Assembly: GCA_002494015.1 (NCBI GenBank) | Contig: DLAR01000092.1 | Location: forward strand, 1-22,255 | From: Porphyromonadaceae bacterium UBA7042 | GTDB taxonomy: Bacteria > Bacteroidota > Bacteroidia > Bacteroidales > Muribaculaceae | Length of the DNA stretch: 22,255 bases | Direction: 5' to 3' | Shown here: positions 1-6,158 of the stretch, in pieces | Numbering within the stretch: position 1 is the first letter of the stretch | Layout of the letters: each line of letters begins with the position of its first letter | Position numbers and translations under genes: made by a program | Notes under the pieces: generated by a model | Database searches by the model: none | What the model saw: the letters and a program-made list of their open reading frames with translations, nothing else | Told to the model about the DNA's origin: nothing

Positions 1-1328
1 TTTTTAAATGAAAGAGCCGTGGTGGCGACACCGTCGGCATAGGTAACATACGGAATCGGGATTGCGGGCGTTCCTTTACCGATAAAGCATGAAACCGAAG
101 CCTTGGGCGAAGGGCCGGCCTCGTTGGAAAGGGTAATCTGGAAAGTCGTCTGCCCGGCATAAGGGGCAGTGATGTCGGCCTCGACGGTTTCGCCATATCC
201 GGCCTTGCCCGATGCGAGAACCTGATAGTAGCCGTAGACCTGCCAGTCGACCTCGCCCTCGGCAGCCGCGCCGCCGAATGTCACGGCGGGAACCGTGAAC
301 GACACCTTGCCGGTCAGCGAACCCTCGGGGAAGTCGGCCTTGACATCGGCCGGCACCTCGGGAGCGGCATCATCGGCAAGAGGCGCGCCGATGAAGAGTC
401 CCATCACCTGAGCCTTGTCAGGAAAGTCGGCAAGGAGCTGACACTCGCCGGTGGCAGGGTTGACCTGATAAAGGCCGGCATTGTCATCGTTGCACACGGC
501 GCGGAGGATGCGGTCCCCCTTCGCGTCATAGCACATTCCGGCAAAGTATTTGGTTGTCACGCCGGTAGAACCCACCAGCGTCGTTGCCCCGGTAGATTTG
601 TCGACCGAGTAAAGGTCACCCGAGACATCAACGGCAAAGAGTTTACCGCTGTTGTCAATGGCGCATCCGGCCCAAGGCTTCTTGGGGTCAATCTCGCTGA
701 TTGTGGCGCGTGTAGCATTTTCGAAGTCGGCAACGCCAAACTCATATCTGTCCATTTCGGCACTGAAAAAACATCCATAGACCTCATCGGTGACCGGGTC
801 TTTGGCAAGCGCGGTGGAGAACAGCGAGAAGTCAGAAAGGGGTGTCAACTTGGTCGAGATCCAAGTGGTCGTGTTATAGGCACTGAGGTAGCTGTAGGCA
901 GCGGTAGGACTTATAGCCATCTGATAAACGGTGTAATAAGTGCCGTTTACCTCCACGCCGCCCCATGTGTTGTAGAGCATCGAGGGCGAAACCGTCGAAA
1001 AGTTACTGCCATCACGATAAGGCACACTCTGGATATACCCGTAATAAGATCCTGCCGCCGAGGGGACATATCCAAGCAGATTTATGTCATCGGGCGCTTT
1101 CAGCGGAGCCTTTACAGGAGCTGACGACGTGGAATGCAACTCCCGGCTGAAATCGAGAAGGCCCGAAGGGGCACGGGTGGGAAACTTGTAAATCGGCGAG
1201 GCGGGTTTCGGCTCCATATAGGCCGATGTCATTGCCTCTTGCGGCGAGACTTTTCTGTGGGCGGAGACCGATGGCGCAAGGGTCATGCATAATACCGCCG
1301 CTGTTACTAATCCAAGATACTTTTTCAT
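1..1328 (-). CDS. Secreted beta-rich protein with FN3/Ig-like module, 5' part only
   Basis: Reading the minus strand from ATG at 1328 gives 442 codons with no stop before the window edge, so the C-terminus is missing. Residues 1-23 are a typical Sec signal peptide (MKK, hydrophobic core, cleavage after VSA). Residues about 24-80 are a low-complexity Ser/Pro/Ala region with a KAPLKAP stretch. Residues about 82-315 contain spaced strand-like units such as GKLFAVDVSGDLYSVD and GLYQVNPATGECQLL, which suggests a beta-propeller-like domain. Residues about 325-418 read as a fibronectin III or Ig-like module, and another may begin near 425. No catalytic motif is visible. I infer export to the periplasm or cell surface, as for large multidomain proteins of gut Bacteroidales; substrate and function are unknown. 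The gene is divergent from the radical SAM gene. Existence of the gene is near certain, the domain names are tentative. Confidence 0.85.
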   Translation of the reverse strand, partial: MKKYLGLVTAAVLCMTLAPSVSAHRKVSPQEAMTSAYMEPKPASPIYKFPTRAPSGLLDFSRELHSTSSAPVKAPLKAPDDINLLGYVPSAAGSYYGYIQSVPYRDGSNFSTVSPSMLYNTWGGVEVNGTYYTVYQMAISPTAAYSYLSAYNTTTWISTKLTPLSDFSLFSTALAKDPVTDEVYGCFFSAEMDRYEFGVADFENATRATISEIDPKKPWAGCAIDNSGKLFAVDVSGDLYSVDKSTGATTLVGSTGVTTKYFAGMCYDAKGDRILRAVCNDDNAGLYQVNPATGECQLLADFPDKAQVMGLFIGAPLADDAAPEVPADVKADFPEGSLTGKVSFTVPAVTFGGAAAEGEVDWQVYGYYQVLASGKAGYGETVEADITAPYAGQTTFQITLSNEAGPSPKASVSCFIGKGTPAIPIPYVTYADGVATTALSFK

Positions 1329-1355
1329 CAAAATAACGATAATAGAATGTGTAAT

Positions 1356-1384
1356 GTAAAATAAAAACCCAATCAGATGACAAA
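1356..1384 (-). promoter_or_regulatory. Weak candidate promoter for the secreted-protein gene
   Basis: On the minus strand TTTG (1384-1381) is followed after 17 bases by TATTTTAC (1363-1356), a partial match to the Bacteroidota -7 box TAnnTTTG. The spacing is shorter than the usual 19-21 and the last two bases do not match. It lies about 28 bases before the start codon. This is a weak suggestion only. Confidence 0.25.
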
Positions 1385-1481
1385 TTGCAATCAATCGTGC
1401 CGCTAAGATAGCAATTATTATTCATCAATATTAGTTAATGTGTGTTAAAATTTCAATATCAGCCGAACTTTTCCACCGCCG

Positions 1482-1512
1482 TGTGGTTTTAAAGACATAG
1501 TTACTATATTTG
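1482..1512 (+). promoter_or_regulatory. Bacteroidota-type promoter upstream of a short transcript
   Basis: TATATTTG at 1505-1512 matches the -7 consensus TAnnTTTG perfectly. TGTG at 1482-1485 is one base off the -33 box TTTG, and the gap of 19 bases is the usual spacing. Transcription would begin near 1517-1520 and run into the terminator at 1552-1582. No credible open reading frame lies in between. Confidence 0.5.
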
Positions 1513-1517
1513 CACTG

Positions 1518-1582
1518 TGTTTTCATGGTATTAGATTTAAGGTTAAAGATTATAGGTTGTCGTGATGACAACCTATTTTTTT
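1518..1582 (+). ncRNA. Candidate small RNA of about 65 nt
   Basis: The candidate is defined only by a promoter-like site just upstream (1482-1512) and a strong intrinsic terminator at its 3' end (1552-1582). The first 35 nt are A/T/G-rich with heptamer-like units GATTTAA, GGTTAAA, GATTATA, GGTTGTC; the last 30 nt form the terminator hairpin and T-tract. I do not recognise an RNA family. Alternatively it is read-through protection placed before the radical SAM promoter, with no RNA function. Its 5' end is estimated. Confidence 0.3.
1552..1582 (+). terminator. Intrinsic terminator, 10-bp stem and T7 tract
   Basis: ATAGGTTGTC (1552-1561) pairs perfectly with GACAACCTAT (1567-1576) across a GTGAT loop, and seven T bases (1576-1582) follow. 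There is no comparable T-tract for the minus strand, so it acts on plus-strand transcripts. It sits between two plus-strand promoter-like elements, and its last T bases form part of the -33 box of the next promoter. Confidence 0.75.
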
Positions 1583-1611
1583 GTGCAATGGCAGGATATT
1601 AGCTATTTTTG
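1580..1611 (+). promoter_or_regulatory. Bacteroidota-type promoter of the radical SAM gene
   Basis: TTTG at 1580-1583 and TATTTTTG at 1604-1611 match both boxes of the Bacteroidota consensus exactly, with 20 bases between them. The start codon at 1616 lies only 5 bases after the -7 box, so the expected transcription start falls at or next to the A of ATG and the message may be leaderless. Confidence 0.65.
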
Positions 1612-1615
1612 CAAC

Positions 1616-2443
1616 ATGAAAAATCCGTTCCGCCCGATTATCAACCTTTACCGGTCGTGGCGCGCCCACCGCGCGATGCCGCTGCGGCTTGAATTTGTCG
1701 TCACCGACCACTGCAACCTCAACTGCAAAGGGTGCACCCATTACTCCCCTCTCGCGCCTGACGAGCCCGAGGATTTCGACACCCTCTGCCGCAGCATCGG
1801 CACCTTGTCGCGTGTGTGCGGCGACAAGGTCAAAACCCTCTATCTGATCGGGGGCGAGACACTACTCTACCACCGTCTCAACGACGCGATGACCGCCCTG
1901 CGCCAAGGGTTTCCCGACGCGCGACTCTATATCTTCACCAACGGCATCCTGCTGCCGCGCATGGGGGAAGATTTCTGGCAACGGTGCCGCGACGAGAAAT
2001 TTATCCTTGCCGTGACACGCTACCCCATCAGGTTTGACTATGACAAAGTGCTCGGCCTGTGCCGGGAAAAGGGGGTGGAAACCGAGGTCTTCGGCGACCG
2101 CTCGATGGCCGACTCGTTTTTCAGGTTCGGCCTTGACCCCGACAAAAAACAGAATCCCCGCATCGCCCACTTCAAGTGTTACAACCGCGGTTGCGTGTCA
2201 ATCGTCGGTGACAAGATATATCCCTGTTCCATAAGTGCTTGCGTTACGCATCTCAACCGCGCCCACGGCACCGGGTTCACCCATCTCAACGGCGATTTCC
2301 TGCGCGTCGACGAGGTTGCCGACGTGGAACAGATCAAGCGGCTGCGCGACAATCCGGTTCCCTTCTGCGGCTACTGCGTCAACCCTCCGGCAACGGTTGC
2401 CTACGGGCCCTCGCGACGTGAAAAATCAGAGTGGGTCGACTGA
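1616..2443 (+). CDS. Radical SAM protein with extra C-terminal cysteines
   Basis: The 275-residue product has the radical SAM cluster motif C33-x3-C37-x2-C40 (CNLNCKGC) and GGET at 79-82 for SAM binding, so it should reductively cleave S-adenosylmethionine with a 4Fe-4S cluster. A second cysteine set (C188, C193, C204, C209, C251, C254) resembles the auxiliary-cluster region of SPASM-like proteins. I chose ATG 1616 because the reading frame upstream (GTG 1562, ATG 1565) runs through the terminator hairpin and the promoter, and because the radical SAM fold normally begins about 25 residues before the first cysteine. The substrate cannot be read from the sequence. No precursor peptide or glycosyltransferase gene is adjacent, so the usual partner-based guess is unavailable. 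A perfect hairpin overlaps the 3' end. The radical SAM call is firm. Confidence 0.9.
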   Translation: MKNPFRPIINLYRSWRAHRAMPLRLEFVVTDHCNLNCKGCTHYSPLAPDEPEDFDTLCRSIGTLSRVCGDKVKTLYLIGGETLLYHRLNDAMTALRQGFPDARLYIFTNGILLPRMGEDFWQRCRDEKFILAVTRYPIRFDYDKVLGLCREKGVETEVFGDRSMADSFFRFGLDPDKKQNPRIAHFKCYNRGCVSIVGDKIYPCSISACVTHLNRAHGTGFTHLNGDFLRVDEVADVEQIKRLRDNPVPFCGYCVNPPATVAYGPSRREKSEWVD

Positions 2444-2448
2444 TTTTT
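2421..2448 (+). terminator. Probable terminator hairpin spanning a stop codon
   Basis: AAAAATCAG (2421-2429) pairs perfectly with CTGATTTTT (2440-2448) around a 10-base loop. The TGA stop of the radical SAM gene (2441-2443) lies in the 3' arm. The stem is AT-rich and ends in five T bases, so it is a modest intrinsic terminator. The A-rich 5' arm could serve the opposite strand as well. Confidence 0.5.
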
Positions 2449-2551
2449 CCGTTTACATTTGCAAATAAACCATAACGGAGCCAACACACTAAAACGCAAC
2501 ACATTACCTCCCGACAGCAGATATTCTGAAAAATTCCGCCCCGATTCACTG

Positions 2552-2580
2552 TTTAGTTATGCAAATTTTTAGTAACTTTA
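2552..2580 (+). promoter_or_regulatory. Candidate promoter of the dcw cluster
   Basis: TAACTTTA at 2573-2580 is one base off the -7 box TAnnTTTG and lies 28 bases before the rsmH start. The nearest -33-like element is TTTA at 2552-2555, with a 17-base spacing that is shorter than usual. The surrounding 80 bases are markedly AT-rich compared with the genes. An ATTTGCAAAT palindrome lies upstream at 2457-2466. I see no repeat of the kind bound by MraZ. Confidence 0.4.
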
Positions 2581-2608
2581 CAGCGAATTTTATATTAATA
2601 ATGTGATT

Positions 2609-3538
2609 ATGCCGGAAGAAACCTATCATATCCCAGCACTTCTAACCCCCACAATCGAGGCTCTTGACATCCACCCGGGCGGAATATACGTCGATGCCAC
2701 CTATGGCGGAGGCGGCCATTCGCGAGCCATCATGGAACGACTTGACGCAGCCGAGGGGGGACACCTATACTCGTTTGACCAAGACGAGGACGCGGTAAAG
2801 CGGGCGTGGAAAGACGACAGGTTCACGATGGTGTATTCCAACTTCCGGTTCATCACCAATTTCATGCGCTACTACGATGTCGACGGAGTCGACGGAGTGC
2901 TTGCCGACCTCGGGGTCTCGTTCCACCACTTCGACGACAGCGGGCGCGGGTTCTCGTTCAGGTTTGACGGACCGCTCGACATGCGCATGAACCGCCGCGC
3001 GCGCCGCTCGGCAGCCGCCATCATCGCCGAGGCAAGCGAGGAACGGCTTGCCGACATCTTCTACCTCTACGGCGAGCTGAAACAGTCGCGGCAGATTGCC
3101 CGGGCCATAGTCAGGGCACGCGAGTCGGGAACCCCGGTCGAGACCATCGGACAGCTTATCGCAATCGTCACCCCGATGCTTGACAGTCGCCGCGAGAAAA
3201 AAGAGCTCGCCTGCGTGTTTCAGGCACTCCGCATCGAAGTCAACGACGAGATGGGCGCACTGCGCGACCTGCTCCAAGGGGCGCTGCAAGTGCTCAAACC
3301 GGGCGGACGGCTTGCCGTCATCACCTACCACTCGCTCGAAGACCGCCTTGTCAAAAACTTCATGAAGACAGGCAACTTCGAGGGGAAAGTGGAAAAAGAC
3401 TTCTACGGACGGCTGCTCGCCCCGATGAAGCCAGTCAGCAACCGCCCCATCGTCCCCGACGAGGCCGAAATCGCAGCCAACCCCCGCTCGCGCAGCGCAA
3501 AACTGCGAGTCAGCGAAAAAATAACAGAGAAAAGATAA
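2609..3538 (+). CDS. rsmH: 16S rRNA (cytosine(1402)-N4)-methyltransferase RsmH
   Basis: RsmH (MraW) methylates N4 of C1402 in the decoding centre of 16S rRNA using SAM, in the cytoplasm. The 309-residue product shows the class I methyltransferase motif YVDATYGGGGHS at 27-38, the family motif PLDMRMN at 122-128, and YHSLEDR at 240-246. Length is normal for the family. ATG 2609 is preferred over the in-frame GTG 2603 because the product then starts with the usual short lead (MPEETYHIPALL). It is the first gene of the dcw cluster here, with no mraZ before it. The last codons and stop lie in a direct duplication of a 13-base unit, so the extreme C-terminus (EKITEKR) may have been created by slippage. 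Confidence 0.97.
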   Translation: MPEETYHIPALLTPTIEALDIHPGGIYVDATYGGGGHSRAIMERLDAAEGGHLYSFDQDEDAVKRAWKDDRFTMVYSNFRFITNFMRYYDVDGVDGVLADLGVSFHHFDDSGRGFSFRFDGPLDMRMNRRARRSAAAIIAEASEERLADIFYLYGELKQSRQIARAIVRARESGTPVETIGQLIAIVTPMLDSRREKKELACVFQALRIEVNDEMGALRDLLQGALQVLKPGGRLAVITYHSLEDRLVKNFMKTGNFEGKVEKDFYGRLLAPMKPVSNRPIVPDEAEIAANPRSRSAKLRVSEKITEKR

Positions 3539-3547
3539 CAGAGAAAA
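3521..3547 (+). repeat. Direct repeat of a 13-base unit across the rsmH stop
   Basis: ATAACAGAGAAAA occurs at 3521-3533 and again at 3535-3547, separated by one G. The second copy supplies the TAA stop at 3536-3538. It looks like a slipped-strand duplication. Confidence 0.85.
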
Positions 3548-3559
3548 ACAGCAACCCGG

Positions 3560-3595
3560 TTTGTCCCGGCGGCGGACTTCAGTCCGCCATCCCCC
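3560..3595. repeat. REP-like palindrome, copy A
   Basis: GGCGGACT (3571-3578) and AGTCCGCC (3581-3588) form a perfect stem with only TC between them. The flanks TTTGTCC before and CCCCC after recur in the ftsI-murE gap at 6100-6134, together with the interior order CGG, CTT, A, TCCG. This suggests two diverged copies of one intergenic element. No T-tract follows, so it is not a standard terminator. Confidence 0.6.
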
Positions 3596-3638
3596 GTCAG
3601 CCACAACCAATCAATCCCCCGTCAGCCACAACCAATCA
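3589..3638 (+). repeat. Perfect 25-bp tandem duplication upstream of ftsL
   Basis: The 25-base unit at 3589-3613 is repeated exactly at 3614-3638. Each copy starts ATCCCCCGTCAG and ends AACCAATCA. It ends 9 bases before the ftsL start and makes up most of the leader. It is C/A-rich and G-poor on the coding strand and contains no Shine-Dalgarno-like sequence. Confidence 0.95.
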
Positions 3639-3647
3639 ACCGAAACA

Positions 3648-3974
3648 ATGTCCACGCACCGTTCATCATTCATCTCACGCCTCTTTCGCGGCCAGCTGCT
3701 GTCAAGCGACTTTTTCGCCCGCAACTGGCTGCCGGTGCTCATCACGATACTCGTCATAATGGTGTATATCACCAACAAATATGTCTGCCAGACCAACATG
3801 GAGAAAATCGCCGCCCTCACCCGCGAGCTCGAAGTAGTTGACAACGAAAAGGCACGCGAGCGCAGCGAGTTCATGGGACGCACCCGCGAGACATCCATGC
3901 AGCACCTCGTCGACTCCATGCATCTTAATCTCAAAGTACAGTCACACCCACCCTACAAGATTCCCCGAAAATGA
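3648..3974 (+). CDS. ftsL: FtsL-like cell division protein
   Basis: This 108-residue protein has a basic cytoplasmic N-terminus, one transmembrane helix at about 27-43 (WLPVLITILVIMVYITN), and then a helical, charged segment (about 50-95) of coiled-coil character. That is the bitopic architecture of FtsL, which joins FtsQ and a DivIC/FtsB partner to activate FtsW-FtsI. It matches the Bacteroidota FtsL-like family by size and by position between rsmH and ftsI. I chose ATG 3648, since the open frame upstream is only the tandem-repeat leader and a palindrome. Its TGA stop overlaps the ftsI ATG (ATGA at 3971-3974), so the two are probably translationally coupled. Sequence identity to classical FtsL is low by nature; the name rests on context and topology. 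Confidence 0.88.
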   Translation: MSTHRSSFISRLFRGQLLSSDFFARNWLPVLITILVIMVYITNKYVCQTNMEKIAALTRELEVVDNEKARERSEFMGRTRETSMQHLVDSMHLNLKVQSHPPYKIPRK

Positions 3975-6061
3975 AAAAAGACAACCGCAGCAACATTCTT
4001 TTCAGGTATGGCATCATCGTGTTCTGCATCCTGCTGCTGTCGGCCGGGATAGTCGCCAAAATGGTTGACACCACCATCCTCTCTGCCGACAAATGGAACG
4101 AGAAAGCCAACAAAGAGCTGTCGCGCGTCGACACCATCAACCCCACCCGTGGCAACATCCTCGCCGCCGACGGCAGCGTGCTTGCCACCAACCTGCGTTT
4201 CTATACCGCGCGCATCGACTACCGCAGCGAGAAATTCAACGAAAACCTCTACCGCTCCTGCATCGACTCCATCGCCGACAGCATGGCGCGATATTTCCCC
4301 TCCAAGACAACGGCCCAGTGGAAAGAACACCTGAGCAAGCCGTTGCAGAAACCGCGTGAAAAGCGGCCCCGCGCCTACCGGCTCATCTCGGGCCTCTCCC
4401 ACAGCGATGTCGCCCGGCTGCGCACATTCCCGTTTTTCAAAATACGCAACCGCAACCGCAACGGCCTCACCACCGAGTCCTACCTGCGCCGTTTCAACCC
4501 CTACGGCGACATGGCGCGACGCAGCATCGGCGGCGTGGGCCAGACCCGCGTCAGCAAGGAGATTCACGGCATCTCGGGACTGGAAAAAGCACTTGACTCG
4601 CTGCTGTACGGCGTGGAGGGTTATGCCAAGAAAATCGCCCTGACCAAGAAAATCACCAACTGGACCGACGTGGCCGCGACACCGGGATATGACATCGTGA
4701 CCACGATTGACATCAACATGCAGGACATCGTGGAAAACGAGCTGAACAACGTGCTCGACACCTGCAACGCCGACTGGGGCGTGGCCGTGCTGATGGATGT
4801 CAAGACCGGCGACATAAAGGCGATTTCCAATCTTGAGAAAAACCCCAACGGTTCAGGCTACATCGAGGCCCGCAACCGCGCCGTGATGGGTTATGAACCC
4901 GGCTCGGTCGTCAAGACCCTCTCGATGATGATCGCCATCGAGGACGGCATCGTCACCAATCTTGACGAAGTGCTTCCCACCGGCGCAGGATGGGCCTATG
5001 CGGGAGGACGCGCCATCACCGACGCCCACCACTCGGCATCAATCCGCGCGGGCGACGTTATCGAGCAGTCGTCCAACATCGGCATGGCACGAATCATAAC
5101 GCGCCGCTACGACGAAAACCCCGGCGGCTTCTACTCGCGCGTCAAGAGCCTCGGTTTTCTGGAACCGATGAATACCGGAATCGCCGGCGAAGTGCCGCCA
5201 CGGTTTGACAGCGTGCCCAGCGACCGCGGAGGACGCATCGCCCTGTCGCGCATGAGCTACGGCTACGCGACCGAGATTCCCCCTCTCTACACCCTCGCCA
5301 TCTACAACGCCATCGCCAATGACGGCCGTTTCGTGCGCCCCCGCCTCGTCAAGCAGATCCGCGGCAACGGTGTCGACTCGGTCCTGCCCATATCCTACAT
5401 GGGCAACGGACGCGCCTGTAGCGAAAAAACCGCTGCCACAATGAGGCAGATGCTGAAAAACGTCGTGTGGGGCGACCACGGCACAGGCAGGTTCCTGCGC
5501 AACAAGACAGTCGAGATTGCAGGAAAGACCGGCACATGCTACATGATTGAAAACGGCGCCTACAACACGTCGAAAAAGCGTCTCGCCTTCTGCGGATTCT
5601 TCCCCGCCGACAAGCCCAAATATTCATGCGTGGTGCTGACCTGCCACCCGACGCGCAACTTCTTTGGCGCGGCGACCACGAGCGGGCAGGTACTGCGCAA
5701 CATCGCCCTGAAACTCTACTCGCGCGGAATGCTCGGCAACAGCTCGGATTATACCGCCGACGGCACCAATGGCACGTCGCCCACTTTCTTCGCCACCCCG
5801 TCGGGCGACCCGTTCGGCCACTTCCGCGCCGAGTTCTCGATGCCGGGTGTGCGCAAGGCATTAAAAGCTCCCGGCAAGAACCACCGCCCGGGCACCGTGC
5901 CCGATGTCAAAGGATATGGTATCCGAGACGCAATCGTCACCCTTGAAAAAGCCGGTTATGACGTGAAAATCGACGGCGCCGGGCATGTCTCCTCCCAGTC
6001 ACCGGCAGCCGGCGCGATAGCCTCGCGCGGCACATGCGTGACACTGACGCTGAGAAACTGA
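3971..6061 (+). CDS. ftsI: Septal transpeptidase FtsI (PBP3-type) with C-terminal PASTA domain
   Basis: A class B penicillin-binding protein of 696 residues that cross-links septal peptidoglycan in the periplasm. It has one membrane anchor at about 11-31, a pedestal domain with PTRGNILAADG near residue 60, and the three transpeptidase motifs: SxxK at 312-315 (S312 is the acylated serine), SSN at 367-369, and KTG at 519-521. A single PASTA repeat occupies about 643-696 (VPDVKGYG to the end), as in SpoVD and in Bacteroidota FtsI but not E. coli FtsI. The start overlaps the ftsL stop by four bases. A 97-base gap with a REP-like hairpin separates it from murE. The partner glycosyltransferase is FtsW, encoded downstream. 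Confidence 0.96.
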   Translation: MKKDNRSNILFRYGIIVFCILLLSAGIVAKMVDTTILSADKWNEKANKELSRVDTINPTRGNILAADGSVLATNLRFYTARIDYRSEKFNENLYRSCIDSIADSMARYFPSKTTAQWKEHLSKPLQKPREKRPRAYRLISGLSHSDVARLRTFPFFKIRNRNRNGLTTESYLRRFNPYGDMARRSIGGVGQTRVSKEIHGISGLEKALDSLLYGVEGYAKKIALTKKITNWTDVAATPGYDIVTTIDINMQDIVENELNNVLDTCNADWGVAVLMDVKTGDIKAISNLEKNPNGSGYIEARNRAVMGYEPGSVVKTLSMMIAIEDGIVTNLDEVLPTGAGWAYAGGRAITDAHHSASIRAGDVIEQSSNIGMARIITRRYDENPGGFYSRVKSLGFLEPMNTGIAGEVPPRFDSVPSDRGGRIALSRMSYGYATEIPPLYTLAIYNAIANDGRFVRPRLVKQIRGNGVDSVLPISYMGNGRACSEKTAATMRQMLKNVVWGDHGTGRFLRNKTVEIAGKTGTCYMIENGAYNTSKKRLAFCGFFPADKPKYSCVVLTCHPTRNFFGAATTSGQVLRNIALKLYSRGMLGNSSDYTADGTNGTSPTFFATPSGDPFGHFRAEFSMPGVRKALKAPGKNHRPGTVPDVKGYGIRDAIVTLEKAGYDVKIDGAGHVSSQSPAAGAIASRGTCVTLTLRN

Positions 6062-6099
6062 ATGAGAAATAAAAAATTAACAGATAACAAATTAACGGG

Positions 6100-6134
6100 T
6101 CTGTCCGGGCAACGGGCTTTATTCCGTCGCCCCC
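6100..6134. repeat. REP-like palindrome, copy B (degenerate)
   Basis: GGGCAACGG (6107-6115) pairs with CCGTCGCCC (6124-6132) at 8 of 9 positions around an 8-base loop. The element aligns over about 35 bases with the one at 3560-3595, and both follow an A-rich stretch containing AACAGA and AACA units. No T-tract follows. It could be a transcript-stabilising or attenuating hairpin between ftsI and murE. Confidence 0.5.
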
Positions 6135-6158
6135 TCGGGCCAAAACACTGACAACCTC

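Noticed and set aside
1562..1615. 18-residue N-terminal extension of the radical SAM protein
   Set aside because: This stretch overlaps the terminator loop, the T-tract and both promoter boxes, so it is unlikely to be transcribed as part of the message.
3560..3595. Reading the rsmH-ftsL palindrome as an intrinsic terminator
   Set aside because: No T-tract follows on either strand, and ftsL must be expressed with the cluster. A REP-like element or transcript-stabilising hairpin fits better.
2765..3610. 281-codon minus-strand open frame opposite rsmH
   Set aside because: It is the antisense shadow of a well-recognised gene in high-GC DNA. The translation is low in hydrophobic order, has no recognisable motif, and includes the repeats of the junction.
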